From a virus, in the IMG/VR virus record IMGVR_UViG_3300020421_000035, positions 1 through 46,818 of that record: a DNA stretch of 46,818 nucleotides; one strand, given 5' to 3'. Of the stretch, positions 1 to 11,500 are shown piece by piece (position 1 is the first letter of the stretch; each line of letters starts with the position of its first letter). The notes under the pieces were generated by a model that made no database searches, was not told the origin of the DNA, and was given only the letters and a program-made list of their open reading frames with translations. A program made the position numbers and the translations under genes.

Positions 1-2
1 AG

Positions 3-3000
3 ACAAAATGTTATAGAGACATTGGTCTTATCTTAGACGCTTATGTTTATCACCTCAAGTTTGGTGGTAATGAAAAAATTGTTAATGCTGCACAACTATA
101 CTATAGAAACAATGAATATCCATATGGTGAAAAACTATATTACATTTCTGATCAATTAACAGAAACAGTTGCTACACTTGAATATGCAAAAAATCTAATG
201 ATTATTGCAATGAAGAACCAAGGAGCTGTTACAGATCCAAATGTTCTAGTTGATTCAGTAAGTCCTGTTTGTGCAGAAGTTGAGAGTGCTCTAAACACAT
301 ATCATGATATCGTTGATACTATTTTAACTGAAGGAAAAGGACTTGTAGAGACAACAAAACAAAATCCCAATAGAAGCGGTAATTGGACTCCTACTCTAAC
401 ATATTCAAATTACAATATTTTGATGGATCCTCTGCTTCCACAACAGGAATGCAGCACAGTAATTGCTTCTCTTAATTCTTTATATACTAATTTGGATGAT
501 GTACTTAGAGAAGAATCTGTAACAAGATCACTTCCAGATTATGTTGATGGTGAAACTAAAGAATTTGAATTATATTGGGATGATGGTTCTGTTGTAAATT
601 CAGAAGATGATGAAAATCTATTCTTGACTTTAAATGCTGTTTTACAAAGACCCAAGTTTACTCAAGGTTATCCTCTAGAGGATTCATATTTTATTGATAG
701 AACTGTAATTCCAAACTTAATTAAATTTGATGTTGCTCCCATTTGGGATCAAGACATTGGTGCAAAAACTATTGGTGAACCAACGGCAGTTGAAAAAGTA
801 GTTGGTATTGGAGTTGGTAATTACAAACGACTTACTATTGATTATAATCTAGTCAATGATGTTAGGAATGGTCCTTTCTTAATTTTAGATGTAGAAGATT
901 ACACGGTACAAAGTATTGAAGCAGAAGATGCTCTATACGTATTCTTGGATGGAGTTCTACAAAGAAAAGGATATTCTTATTCAGTAGCTGGTCCTAACAT
1001 TACTTTCAATGTTCCTATTAAAAAGGAAATGAAGATTGACATTAGATATCTTTACGGCAGAGATGTTGGACAAGTATTAAACATCTATGATTATTCTCCA
1101 GATACGTATTTTGCACAAGGTAAATTTACATTTGACAGTTCCCAATCAATTCTCGATGAATACTTTACGTATTCTTGGATGGGAGATGCTATTGGTTCTG
1201 CTATTCATGTGTGGCAAATAAAACCTGATGGAACATATAATGTAATTGGTGAACTTTCAAATGGACAAAAATCAAGTGGAACTGCACAATTCAATCTTAA
1301 GTGTCAAAACCCTGTTCCCATCGACGGTTTGGACTATACATTTGCTGTAAAAGGTAAGTATACTAGAACTTATACAATTACTAATAGTGATATTTCTAAT
1401 GTTTCTATTGTATTCAAGAAAGACGAATATAATAGAAAACTTCTTAGAGATGACAGTGCTCTTTGGTATGGAACTTTCTTCAGAAAAACATACAAACAAC
1501 CTTTTGTATATCTGTCTAGTGGTGACAAAATTCGTGTAGACGGAGAAGAAGGATTTAGAAATATTAAACAGTTGCCTGAGGTAGCTACCAGTAAGGATGG
1601 TAGAGATGGAGAGCAAACTACTGATGATATTTTTGGTACAATATCAGTTGAAAGATACACTGGAATCACGAGAGGTGAAGGTCTATCCGTAGTTGCTACT
1701 ATTGAGAATGGATCTGTTACCGAATTAACATGGAACCAGCGTAGTTATGATCCTATTACACAACCTACTGCATATCAGTATTATACACCACCTGTTCTTA
1801 AGTTTGAATCTTTAGACGGTAATGGTGGTGGTGCTAGAGCAAATGTTCTAGTAAGTAAGGGTCAAGTAATCAGTGTTGATTTGATTGATGGTGGTAACGG
1901 ATATACTACTGCTCCTAAAGTTATTACAACTAGGCAGTTTGATATTCTATCTGAAAGAGAAATTGGTGTATCACTAATTAACTTGAGGATGAGTCCAATC
2001 GTAGAGAACGCTGGAATCAATATAACCTCTACCATTGATATTCTTGGTAATAGATTAGCTGGTGTCGCTTCTTACTCTTCTGTAGATTTAAGGAGTCCAA
2101 CAGAAGTTGATCCTGATATTGAAGCAGAAATTCAAACAGGACAAACTGGATTACCAACATCTAATGTAGTTGGTGATGGATTTGATATGCCAGGTGATTC
2201 CGATCAACCTGGAGTTGTTGAACTTGGTTTCTTTATTGAGTCACAACCTATTGAAAATGGATTACTTATTCAACATAATGCATCTGTTGTTTCTGCAGAA
2301 ATTCAAGATATTATTACTGTTAATTCTATCTCAACAGTAAGTAAAGCAATTACAACCACCATTCAGAATCTAATTCCTAATGATGCGTTGTCTAACATCA
2401 ACTACTTTGAGAATGCTGCATATCTTGATCTTGACTTTAATATTGGTGATTATATCGCTTATATTCCCGATACATCTAAATTCTATGGAACTGGTTTCCT
2501 ATTGATTGGAGATGAGGTTGTATCTTACAACAGGAAGCTCTCTGATAGGTTTATTAATATTATTAGAGCAAGAAGAGGAACTACTGAAAAGAATTGGACC
2601 GCAGGAACATTCTTACGTCAGATTCCAGAACTTGTATCTGTTGCTCCTGTTGGTGTTGCTCAGATTGAATCTGCATCTCAGTTGGTAACTGTAAGTGGCG
2701 GTGCAGTAACTGGAAGAACTGAGCAAAGATCTAACTACCAAATTGTAGTCGATAAGCAAACTGTAATTGTTTCTACGGAAATTGAAGTTGATCTACAACA
2801 ACAGTTATTTGTAGATTCTATATCTGAAGTAACAACTAGAGTTTCATCTAATATAGAAACTCCTTTAAATGATGTTATATCAACTCAAACAGTTCATAAC
2901 CAAACAATTGTTCGGAATGAATTGCAAACAGTTCAAACTGAATTTGTATTACAAAAAAATCAGTTAGAAGTTCTACTGTTTACACCTCCAGGTGGTGTCG

Positions 3001-3611
3001 TTGATGGTTATCAAGAAGAAATCTTCTTAGCAGACCCAGTTCCTGTCAGATCTGGTAATACAACTGGTGGACATAATAGTGAAGTCGATCTTATTGAGAT
3101 TAATGATGGTTATCATGTTGCAAGAAGAAATTCAACCGAGGTTCTTATCGTAAACTTGGTTGCTGGAAGAACTATTGAATACATTGGAAATTACACTAAA
3201 ACCAATGCAGGATATACTATCAGTCACTTTGATGGTATCTTTGATGATGGTTCAGCTAATGTATCTGGATTAACACTTCTAGAACTTGATATTTACTTTA
3301 GATCTTTAACTATTGAAGATTTTAATAAAAGAGGAGATTCTAGTTACACATTATCTGGTGATAAATTTAATATCCTACCACCATCTATCCAGAATCCTGT
3401 TGCTATTAGTTCCTCCGCAGGGACAATTGGTGGAAACATCATTGTTCAAGATACAACTTATTTCCCTGATGATGGATACTTGTTTACTACTGGTGGAACT
3501 GTTATTAAGTATACTGGCAAAACATCTACATCATTCACTGGATGTACCTTGATTAGAGGTACAAACTCAATTGCTAACGGTCATGAGTTAGTTCCGTTTG
3601 CAATTTTCTAA
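3..3611 (+). CDS. Large baseplate/tail structural protein, gp7 position, 5' end outside window
   Basis: The reading frame is open to the first bases of the window, so this is the C-terminal 1202 residues of a longer protein; the ATG at 198 is internal. By T4 gene order (gp6-gp7-gp8) it sits where the baseplate wedge protein gp7 belongs, but I see no sequence signature that proves gp7 identity. The first ~65 visible residues form a helical CxRDI module (TKCYRDIGLILDAY, then FGGNEKIVNAA), also found in the giant protein at 19418-29359. Two short C-x2-V-x-SAL type helical segments follow. A Gly-rich GNGYTTAP repeat lies at about nt 1816-1932. Near nt 2463-2640 and at the C-terminus (nt 3430-3605) there are two copies of a beta module ending in an RRGT or RGTN turn. 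Virion structural role is confident; exact subunit is inferred from synteny. Confidence 0.8.
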   Translation, partial: TKCYRDIGLILDAYVYHLKFGGNEKIVNAAQLYYRNNEYPYGEKLYYISDQLTETVATLEYAKNLMIIAMKNQGAVTDPNVLVDSVSPVCAEVESALNTYHDIVDTILTEGKGLVETTKQNPNRSGNWTPTLTYSNYNILMDPLLPQQECSTVIASLNSLYTNLDDVLREESVTRSLPDYVDGETKEFELYWDDGSVVNSEDDENLFLTLNAVLQRPKFTQGYPLEDSYFIDRTVIPNLIKFDVAPIWDQDIGAKTIGEPTAVEKVVGIGVGNYKRLTIDYNLVNDVRNGPFLILDVEDYTVQSIEAEDALYVFLDGVLQRKGYSYSVAGPNITFNVPIKKEMKIDIRYLYGRDVGQVLNIYDYSPDTYFAQGKFTFDSSQSILDEYFTYSWMGDAIGSAIHVWQIKPDGTYNVIGELSNGQKSSGTAQFNLKCQNPVPIDGLDYTFAVKGKYTRTYTITNSDISNVSIVFKKDEYNRKLLRDDSALWYGTFFRKTYKQPFVYLSSGDKIRVDGEEGFRNIKQLPEVATSKDGRDGEQTTDDIFGTISVERYTGITRGEGLSVVATIENGSVTELTWNQRSYDPITQPTAYQYYTPPVLKFESLDGNGGGARANVLVSKGQVISVDLIDGGNGYTTAPKVITTRQFDILSEREIGVSLINLRMSPIVENAGINITSTIDILGNRLAGVASYSSVDLRSPTEVDPDIEAEIQTGQTGLPTSNVVGDGFDMPGDSDQPGVVELGFFIESQPIENGLLIQHNASVVSAEIQDIITVNSISTVSKAITTTIQNLIPNDALSNINYFENAAYLDLDFNIGDYIAYIPDTSKFYGTGFLLIGDEVVSYNRKLSDRFINIIRARRGTTEKNWTAGTFLRQIPELVSVAPVGVAQIESASQLVTVSGGAVTGRTEQRSNYQIVVDKQTVIVSTEIEVDLQQQLFVDSISEVTTRVSSNIETPLNDVISTQTVHNQTIVRNELQTVQTEFVLQKNQLEVLLFTPPGGVVDGYQEEIFLADPVPVRSGNTTGGHNSEVDLIEINDGYHVARRNSTEVLIVNLVAGRTIEYIGNYTKTNAGYTISHFDGIFDDGSANVSGLTLLELDIYFRSLTIEDFNKRGDSSYTLSGDKFNILPPSIQNPVAISSSAGTIGGNIIVQDTTYFPDDGYLFTTGGTVIKYTGKTSTSFTGCTLIRGTNSIANGHELVPFAIF

Positions 3612-3631
3612 ATAGAGTATAAATATAAATA
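3608..3631 (+). promoter_or_regulatory. Tandem late promoter upstream of gp8
   Basis: CTAAATA (3608-3614) overlaps the preceding stop codon, and two overlapping perfect copies of the T4 late promoter octamer TATAAATA follow at 3618-3625 and 3624-3631. The gp8 start is 37-44 bases downstream of the octamers. The octamer is the sequence read by the T4 late sigma factor gp55; use in this phage is inferred. Confidence 0.75.
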
Positions 3632-3667
3632 ACTCAGGCACAAACCCTACGTCGGAACAGAAAACAA

Positions 3668-5497
3668 ATGGCTGCTATTATCTCTGATAAGTTTCGCATC
3701 TTTAACGCGAAGCAATTTCTAGAATCCCTCACTGAAGGTCCTAACGATACCAGTGCGGAACGCTCTCGAATGTATTTCTTTGTGGGTCGTCCACAACCTT
3801 GGAAAGCGTATCTAGAAGTTCACTCTAAAAATTCCACGGCGTTTGCCGTAGGCAACGAAGTTTATATTGGAACATATGGTTCCACTACATTCCGCGCCAC
3901 CGTTTCTGCAGTTTATGATAGTGCCCTTCTTCTGACCGACGTTTTTGGTAGCAACGGTGTTAACTCTGCCCCTCCTATTAATTCTCCTCTAAAGGGTAGA
4001 ACTGGTGGTGCTGGTGGATCCGACACAGGTGCCGAAGCAGTATCTGGCGTATATCGTTACGCTACAGAAGACGTTCCACCCCTTCCTCTTGACAATCAGA
4101 GAGAAAAGAGAGCACTATATGACGAGTTGATCGCTGCTAAGCGTATTACTGACGCATTTGCACGTACTGTTATCCGTCGTTACAACTGGGATCAAGTTGC
4201 TAACCCTAAGTTCGACATGTGGAAGCCTGACTACTCTGCTACTCCAGGTGGCGGTGGTCAAATTGGTAAGCAAACTGCAACAGGTCAAAACACAATTGCT
4301 GATGCTAAGTTCTATGTAATGAACTCTCAGTATGAAGTATTCAAGTGTCTTTACAACGGTGAAGATCCTTCTAACAGCACTGGACAGAACGCAACTGAAG
4401 AACCAAGCACAGGTGGTGCTAACTATGCTTCTGCTACTGGTATCTACACTGAAACAACTGGTGCTGGTTACATTTGGAAGTATATGTACACCATCCCAAC
4501 TGATGATGTACTGAAGTTCCTTTCTTCGGACTTCATGCCAATCGTTCTTCCTTCTAATCCTTCTAGACAAGCAACTGTAGCTCTTGCTACTGATGGTTCT
4601 TGTGATGTTGCTTTGATCGAGAACGCTGGTTCTGGTCTTCCCGCATCACAAACTCTATACACTAGTGTTAAGGGTGATGGAACAGGTGCTGTTGTAGAAT
4701 TTGTAACTAATGGTTCTGGTACTATTACATCTGCACAGATTGCAACAGGTTTAAGTGGTTCAGGTTATACCTATGCTAATGTTCTCTTCACCAATGGTAA
4801 TCTCTTCTCTGATGCTGGTCTAACCACTGCAGTCGCAACTGGTGCTTCTGCTGTTGGTGCTATCGAAATTGTACTACCTCCTGCAGGTGGTCATGGTTCT
4901 GACCATGAGGTAGAACTCAATGGTAAGCGTGTTATGACTAACATCCGCCTTACTTATTCTGAAGGTCAGGGTGACTTCCCTGTTGATAACGACTTCCGTC
5001 GTATTGGCATCATTGCTGATCCATATGACTTTGGAACAACAACATTTGCAACTAGTGACACTCGTTCTGGTCTAAGAGCGTTGAAGATTACTGGTGCTAA
5101 TGCAGATTACTCTGTTGATGAAAAAATTCAACAAACTGTAACTGGTGGTACTGCATATGGTACAGTTGTTTCCTGGACACTAGACAGTGGTTCTACAACT
5201 GCTGGTGTTCTTAAGTACATCCAAACCAATGACGAGCACACAGATCAGGGTGTTGTAAGATCTTTTGAATCTAATGGTTCCAATGCTGTTAGTGGTGAAA
5301 CTTCTACTGCTTCTGGTAATGTTGACACTTCTTACACTACTGCTGGATCTCCACTACTAGGTTCCACTTTCGCAAGTGGTCTTGCTAATCCAGAAATCGA
5401 AAATAACTCTGGTAGCGTCATCTATGTTGAGAACAGACGACTAATCACTCGTGCGCCTGACCAGATTGAAGACATCAAACTAGTCATCGAGTTCTGA
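3668..5497 (+). CDS. 8: Baseplate wedge subunit gp8, enlarged by insertions
   Basis: Recognised as T4 gp8, a dimeric wedge subunit of the contractile-tail baseplate. Matching landmarks in order: N-terminal ISDKFRIFNAKQF, the GRPQPW motif near residue 41, YEVFKCLYNG near 223, GAGYIWKYMYTIPTDDV near 266, the DNDFRRIGIIADP stretch near 443 and the C-terminal IYVENRRLITRAPDQIEDI, which parallels T4's MIYMENRPPI...DQTEEINI ending. At 609 residues it is nearly twice T4 gp8 (334). The extra length includes a Gly-rich GSGYT-type repeat region at about nt 4612-4795 and a second low-complexity Thr/Ser/Gly insert just before the conserved C-terminus. The start at 3668 follows late promoters and precedes the conserved N-terminal motif. 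Confidence 0.92.
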   Translation: MAAIISDKFRIFNAKQFLESLTEGPNDTSAERSRMYFFVGRPQPWKAYLEVHSKNSTAFAVGNEVYIGTYGSTTFRATVSAVYDSALLLTDVFGSNGVNSAPPINSPLKGRTGGAGGSDTGAEAVSGVYRYATEDVPPLPLDNQREKRALYDELIAAKRITDAFARTVIRRYNWDQVANPKFDMWKPDYSATPGGGGQIGKQTATGQNTIADAKFYVMNSQYEVFKCLYNGEDPSNSTGQNATEEPSTGGANYASATGIYTETTGAGYIWKYMYTIPTDDVLKFLSSDFMPIVLPSNPSRQATVALATDGSCDVALIENAGSGLPASQTLYTSVKGDGTGAVVEFVTNGSGTITSAQIATGLSGSGYTYANVLFTNGNLFSDAGLTTAVATGASAVGAIEIVLPPAGGHGSDHEVELNGKRVMTNIRLTYSEGQGDFPVDNDFRRIGIIADPYDFGTTTFATSDTRSGLRALKITGANADYSVDEKIQQTVTGGTAYGTVVSWTLDSGSTTAGVLKYIQTNDEHTDQGVVRSFESNGSNAVSGETSTASGNVDTSYTTAGSPLLGSTFASGLANPEIENNSGSVIYVENRRLITRAPDQIEDIKLVIEF

Positions 5498-5515
5498 TCA
5501 CAAATAAATAACTTC

Positions 5516-5548
5516 AAATCCCTTGAGAAACCTCAGGGGATTTTTTTT
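5516..5548 (+). terminator. Rho-independent terminator after gp8
   Basis: A 12-base-pair stem (left arm AAATCCCTTGAG at 5516-5527, right arm CTCAGGGGATTT at 5532-5543, one G-U pair) with a 4-base loop is followed by a run of T to 5548. It ends the gp8 transcript. Confidence 0.85.
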
Positions 5549-5553
5549 ATCTC

Positions 5554-5561
5554 TATAAATA
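5554..5561 (+). promoter_or_regulatory. Late promoter TATAAATA
   Basis: A perfect T4-type late octamer lies directly after the terminator and 37 bases before the ATG at 5598, so the giant gene downstream forms its own late transcription unit. Confidence 0.75.
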
Positions 5562-5597
5562 CTAAGGACAAAGAATGCTAGTATTTGGCGGAAAACG

Positions 5598-8500
5598 ATG
5601 CCACAGAAGACAAACCTTAATGTAAGCCCTTACTATGAGGACTTTGATGCGAATAAGAATTTCTATAAAATTCTTTTCCGTCCTGGTTACTCTATTCAAG
5701 GTAGAGAATTAACACAACTACAATCGATTCTTCAGAATCAGGTTGAGAGTTTTGGTAAGTATGCCTTTAAGCAAGGTGAACTAGTAATTCCTGGTGAGGT
5801 TGGTCTTAACACAAAATTAGATTACGTTAAACTATCATCTGTTTCTGAAGTTGCTGTCAACGAAGGAAATGATATTGTATATAAAAAATATGATATCTCC
5901 CAATTAATCGGACAACAGTTGATTGGTTTAACTTCTGGAGTTAAAGCTACGATTCTTGCTACGAAATTGGCAACAGAAGCTACTTCAGACACACTATATG
6001 TAAATTACATTAACAGTGGTAGTTCTAACACAGAACCTACATTCCGTCAAGGTGAAACATTAGAAGTTGTTGATGGTGTCAACACACCACTTCTAGTTGT
6101 TGGTACTGACGGTAGTGTTCTACCCACTAGTATTCAAGTAACAAATCCAGACACTGATGAAACTACTTCATTAGAAAGTCCTGCAATGGGATTTGGTTCT
6201 GCCGTTAAGGTAGAAGAAGGTATTTACTTTGTTAATGGTTATTTTGTTCGCTGTGACCAAGAACTATTGGTCATTGAGGAATATTACGACAAACCATCTG
6301 CAAAGGTTGGTTTTACTATTAAAGAAGAGATTGTATCTCCAGAAGAAGATGTATCTCTATATGATAATGCAATTGGTTCTTCTAACTACACTGCACCTGG
6401 AGCACATCGACTTAAAATCTCTTTGAGTTTGAAAGAGTTTGCTCTAAATGCAATTACAGATAAAAACTTTATTCAATTACTAACCATTTCAAAGGGACAA
6501 GTAAAGAGTAAAGTATCTTCTACAGATTTTAGTGTTATTGAGCAAACTCTAGCACGTAGAACCTTTGATGAATCAGGTGATTATGTTGTAGATACATTTG
6601 ATGTTGATGTTAGGGAGTGGGCACAAAAAGATGGAAACAGAGGTTTCTATGGTCTAGATGACTTTGGTCTTTACAATAATTTAACCGCTGATGAAGCATC
6701 CAGAAAAATGGTTGCTAGTATCGGTCCTGGTAAAGCATATATCAAAGGATATGAAATCGTTACCAAAGAAACTAAGTATCTAGAAATTAATAAAGCAAGA
6801 GAAAGCTTATCTTCTGATAATGTAACTCTAAAAACTAGAGGTCTGCCATCTTACAGTATTACTAATGTATATGGTAGTGTTCCTTTGAATAAAGAAGGAT
6901 CTGACTTAACTGCATATCCTGATGTATTTTTATATTCCACATTTAATGATGGTTCTATTGGTTTAAATGATACTGAATTATCTTCAGATCACAAACAAAC
7001 TGTCAATAGGAGAGGTATTTCTTTTGATCCTACCGATGGTGTTAAAACTATCACCCTACAAATTACAAGTACAACTCAACTTATTGGTGCTGTATCTGAT
7101 GCAACTTTCCAAACTACATTTGGAACTTTGTATTATATCAAGACAAGAAGTGATTTAGGATCTCCAACATCAATTGGATCTTTTAAAACACTAGCATTCT
7201 CAACAACACCAAAACCTGAAGTCAACTCTTCTGATTCAGTTCAGTATTTGGAATTGACTATTTCTGGTAGTAAAGATGAACTAGAACTTTTGTTACTTGA
7301 GTATGATCTATCTGATCCTGCATACTTAAGAAAGATTTTCTTATCAGAAGCAGAAGCTGCAACAGATTCTGATGAATTTGGATTTATTGTTGACTATTCA
7401 CCAACAATTACTCCTGTCATTGGTAAAGCAAAACCTAGTAATTTTGTACTACAAGATAGAGGTTCTGGTTTTAACTCTGATTCTGACATTGTTCTTTCTA
7501 GAGGAAGATTAGCTGCAGGAACTTCTGCATACAATGCAACGTTTGGATTCTCTTATTTTGATCCACAGTTTTACACCAAAATTATTTTAGAAAGTATTCC
7601 TGCTGGATATGATGCAGGTAAATATGTTTTTGGTGTTGAAAGCGGAGCATATGGCGTTGTAGAAGGAACACCTGCAGGTGTCTATACTACCAGTAACCTA
7701 TTGTTTGTTACAACATTATCTGGTAGATTCTTGTCTGGTGAAACAATTAGAGATGAAGATGGCAATACTGTAAGAATTGCTAGAGAAAATACTATCTCTC
7801 ATTTTATTGTTGCAAATAGAGGACTAGGATATGCAGATGGTGTATCTCTATTAATCAATGGTCTTGAATATGATTCCTCTAAGATTAATATCGAGAAAAC
7901 TCCAGATGGTAAACTTTATAAAGCATCCGTAGCTAGCAGATCTGCTGTTAATATTGAGTATGCACAACCACCTGCAGTTACTGCAAAGAATCCAGATGCT
8001 GCTGGACCAGCAAGTGCTGGTGCAAGTATTGTACCAATTTTGTTTAGAGATACAGTAACTACTTACACTCCACAGAATGTAAAATCTATTGGTTGTAGTT
8101 TTGGTGCAGGCAAAGAAAATAAATTTACTGCCGATGTTGTAGTTGATAGTCAGAAATATTCTGAAATTAAAACCGTAACAGATTACACTTTCTTTGGATC
8201 AAAAGGATCTGTATTCTTGGAATCCACAAGTTTCAGTGCTGATGCATCCCAAGCTATCCAACAGGGTGACTTAGTTCAGTTCTCTGATGATGATAACAAT
8301 TTAGTTCGTGCAATTGTACAATATGGTACAAAACAAGAAGGTGCGTATAAGTCAAGAATCTATCTAGATACTGCTTTACCAGGAGCAGTAACAAATGCAA
8401 GTATTGTAAGATTGCGTCCCAAGGTATCCAATTCTACAAGTGGCACACTACTATATCCAACTGGAAGCAAGCAAGTTTCTAGAATTTCTGCTGGTAACGA

Positions 8501-11500
8501 TGATACTAAGATCAAGTATTTCTTCCGTAGAGATTTTGTAACTACAGCATCTAGTGGTGGTGGTATTATTACGTTTGCAGCGCAGTTACCATTTGGCACA
8601 CAAAGATTTGCACTGTTTAGTGAAGAAAATTATATTATTACTGTTCTAGATCCTGGTGATGCACCTGATATTGTAAAGGGCGACATCATCTATATTGCAG
8701 ATGATGTTGTGGAAGTTAGTTCTTCTACAGATACAGCTAGTGGTCTTACTTCTGGTAGTATTAGTTTACAGTTACCATCAACATATTTTGGAACTATTCC
8801 TACTAATGGAACGTTCCCTAAACTTAAGTTGACAGCAACGTTAGAAGTATCTAATGCAAAACCAAGATTAAAAACTGTAGTTAAGAATAAGAGAATTACA
8901 GTTACATCTGCTGGTGACCGTGTTGTACCCCTAAGAGGTACTGATTACGATACAGAGGTTGTAGAAATTCTATCATACTCTGATGCATTTAAACTCAAGT
9001 ATGTCTACGAAGGAACTTCATCTCAACCACCACAAATTGATACTGCTGGAAACCTAATTTCTGGAACGGATGTAACCAGCAGATATTCGTTTGATAGTGG
9101 ACAGAGAGATACAATCTATGATGTTTCTCGTATTGTTCTAAAACCTGGATTTGAGGCAACTACAGGTCAACTTGTTATTGCTTTCGATTACTTTGAGCAT
9201 TCTCAGGGTGACTTCTGTACTATTGATAGTTATCTACATGAAGCAGGAATTCCAGAAGATGAAATTCCATCTTTTGACTCTTCTGTTCTAGGTATTACAG
9301 AACTTAAAAATGTTATTGACTTTAGACCAAAAGTAGATAGTAAAGCAATTATTCCTGGTTTCCTTGACACATCATCTTTAGAAGTTACAGAAGGATCTTT
9401 TGCTGGTGCTGGTGCCGTTATTACTAGCACTCCTGCTCCAGATAGAAATCTAGAGTTTACATTCTCCTTTAGTCAGAAGCAGTATCTAGATCGTATTGAT
9501 GGTATCTTCTTAGATAAGAGAGGAAACTTTATCGTTAAGGAAGGTAACTCTTCTCTTAATCCATCCAAACCAGATCCTATCGAGGATGCTGTACCTCTAT
9601 TCTATGCTTACGTTCCCGCATTTACTACTACCAGTAAAGATGTAAGGGTTACTCCAGTTGATAACCGTCGTTACACAATGCGTGACATCGGTAAACTAGA
9701 GAAACGTATTGAACGTCTTGAGTATTATACCACACTTAGCATCCTAGAGCAGCAAGCTCTTAATATGCAAGTTAAGGATGAAATTGGACTTGATAGATTT
9801 AAATCTGGATTTTTTGTTGATAATTTTGAAGCACATAAAGTAGGTAATCTCAGATCTCTAGATTATAGATGTGCTATTGATTCGCAACAATCTGTACTAA
9901 GACCACAATCAAAAGAAGATTGTATTACTTTAACAGAAGTAAATATCAGAGAAGATCAAAGAACTGTTTCTGGATATAAGAAAACTGGTAACATGATTAC
10001 GTTGCCATATAAGCATCTTTCTTTATTAGGTAATAGTTTTGCTTCTTCTAAAGTAAATCCAAATCCATTTGTTGTTCTTCAATATGTTGGTGATAGTGGA
10101 CTTTCACCTTCAATTGATCAATGGTATGATCAGAGTGTTGAACCTGTAGTTGTAGATACTAACACTGATTTATTTAATATTTTCTTAGCAAAAGAAGATG
10201 TAAAAGAAAGTTTATCTAGTTTACATAACTCTTTTGTTATTAACTGGGTTGGTGCATCTAGTTCGTTTACAACTATTAATTCTCTTGGTGAAGTAAATAG
10301 TCGTTCTGCAAATACTACTGTATCTTCTGCATCTGTAGGAAGTTCTTCAAACATTAGTCCACAGAATAATGAAGTTGGTAAAGGTCTACAGACAAAGAGT
10401 GTTGGGAATAGTATCGTAGGAACGTCTCTATCATTCTTTGCTAGAAGTGTTCCTGTCAAGTTTAATATTGGCAGAATGAAACCAAATACAAGAGTTTATG
10501 TCTTCCTTGAAGGAAGAGATATTTCTCGTTGGGTAAATCCTGATTTAAGATTTACTGGCATTGCTGGTAATTCTCTATCTGCTTTTAATGGATCTATTGT
10601 TACAGATGAATATGGTAATGCAAGTGGACTAATTGTTCTACCTGCAGGTCTACCACCACTAGAAAATGCAACTTGGTCTGGAGATGTTGATACTGTACCA
10701 TACGACACATCTGCTGAAGAGTTAAATTTCACATCAGGTACACTAACATTCAGATTTACTTCTAGTGCAACTAATGAAGATAAACTTGGAGTAGATACTT
10801 ACACTGAAGTTAAGTATTATGCTACTGGTATTTTACCAGAAAATCCACCAAGCATTGTATCTACAAAACCATCCATCTTCAAATCAAATGAAGGTGTACA
10901 GTTGATTGAGAGTAATACTGATAATCCAGTAAGACCTAATCCACTAGCTCAAACATTTAAGGTTGAAAATCTAGAGGGTGGTTGTTTCATTACTGGTGTT
11001 GATCTGTACTTTAGCAAAAAGAGTACAAACGTACCAATTAAAACATATATTACTAATGTCGATGCAGAAAAACCTGCTAAGAACATTATTCCTGGTTCTG
11101 AGAAAACTTTATCTCCAACTACAATCCTCAAGTGTTTTGCTAGTGGAAACATGTCAGTTCTCAAAGGAGAAAGTGTGACTGGTGCATCTTCTGCTGCTTC
11201 TGGTCCTATTCTCAAAATCTTTGATAAGAACAATGTAGAACTAGTAGCTACTGCATCTGGTAGATATAGTTTGACTAATGAACAAGTTTACACTGTAGTT
11301 CTTAGTAACCACAATGGCAGATCCTTCAACCAAAATGAAGATCTAATTATTCCATCAGTAACTCTTGCTAATGCAACTGATGGTACTGATTTTGTTCTTG
11401 CTGTTGCAAAAGACAGTGGTAAACTATCAGATATTAGAATTACAAATACTGGATTAAATTATGACAGTGCAATTTTAACTATCGAAAGTCCTCAACTTCC

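Noticed and set aside
5505-5512. ATAAATAA after gp8 as a promoter
   Set aside because: It lies directly upstream of a strong terminator, and a better promoter (5554) follows the terminator.
5575-5625. Mini-ORF of 16 codons just before the DUF4815 giant gene
   Set aside because: Too short, no ribosome binding site, and overlaps the giant gene's start; most likely chance.
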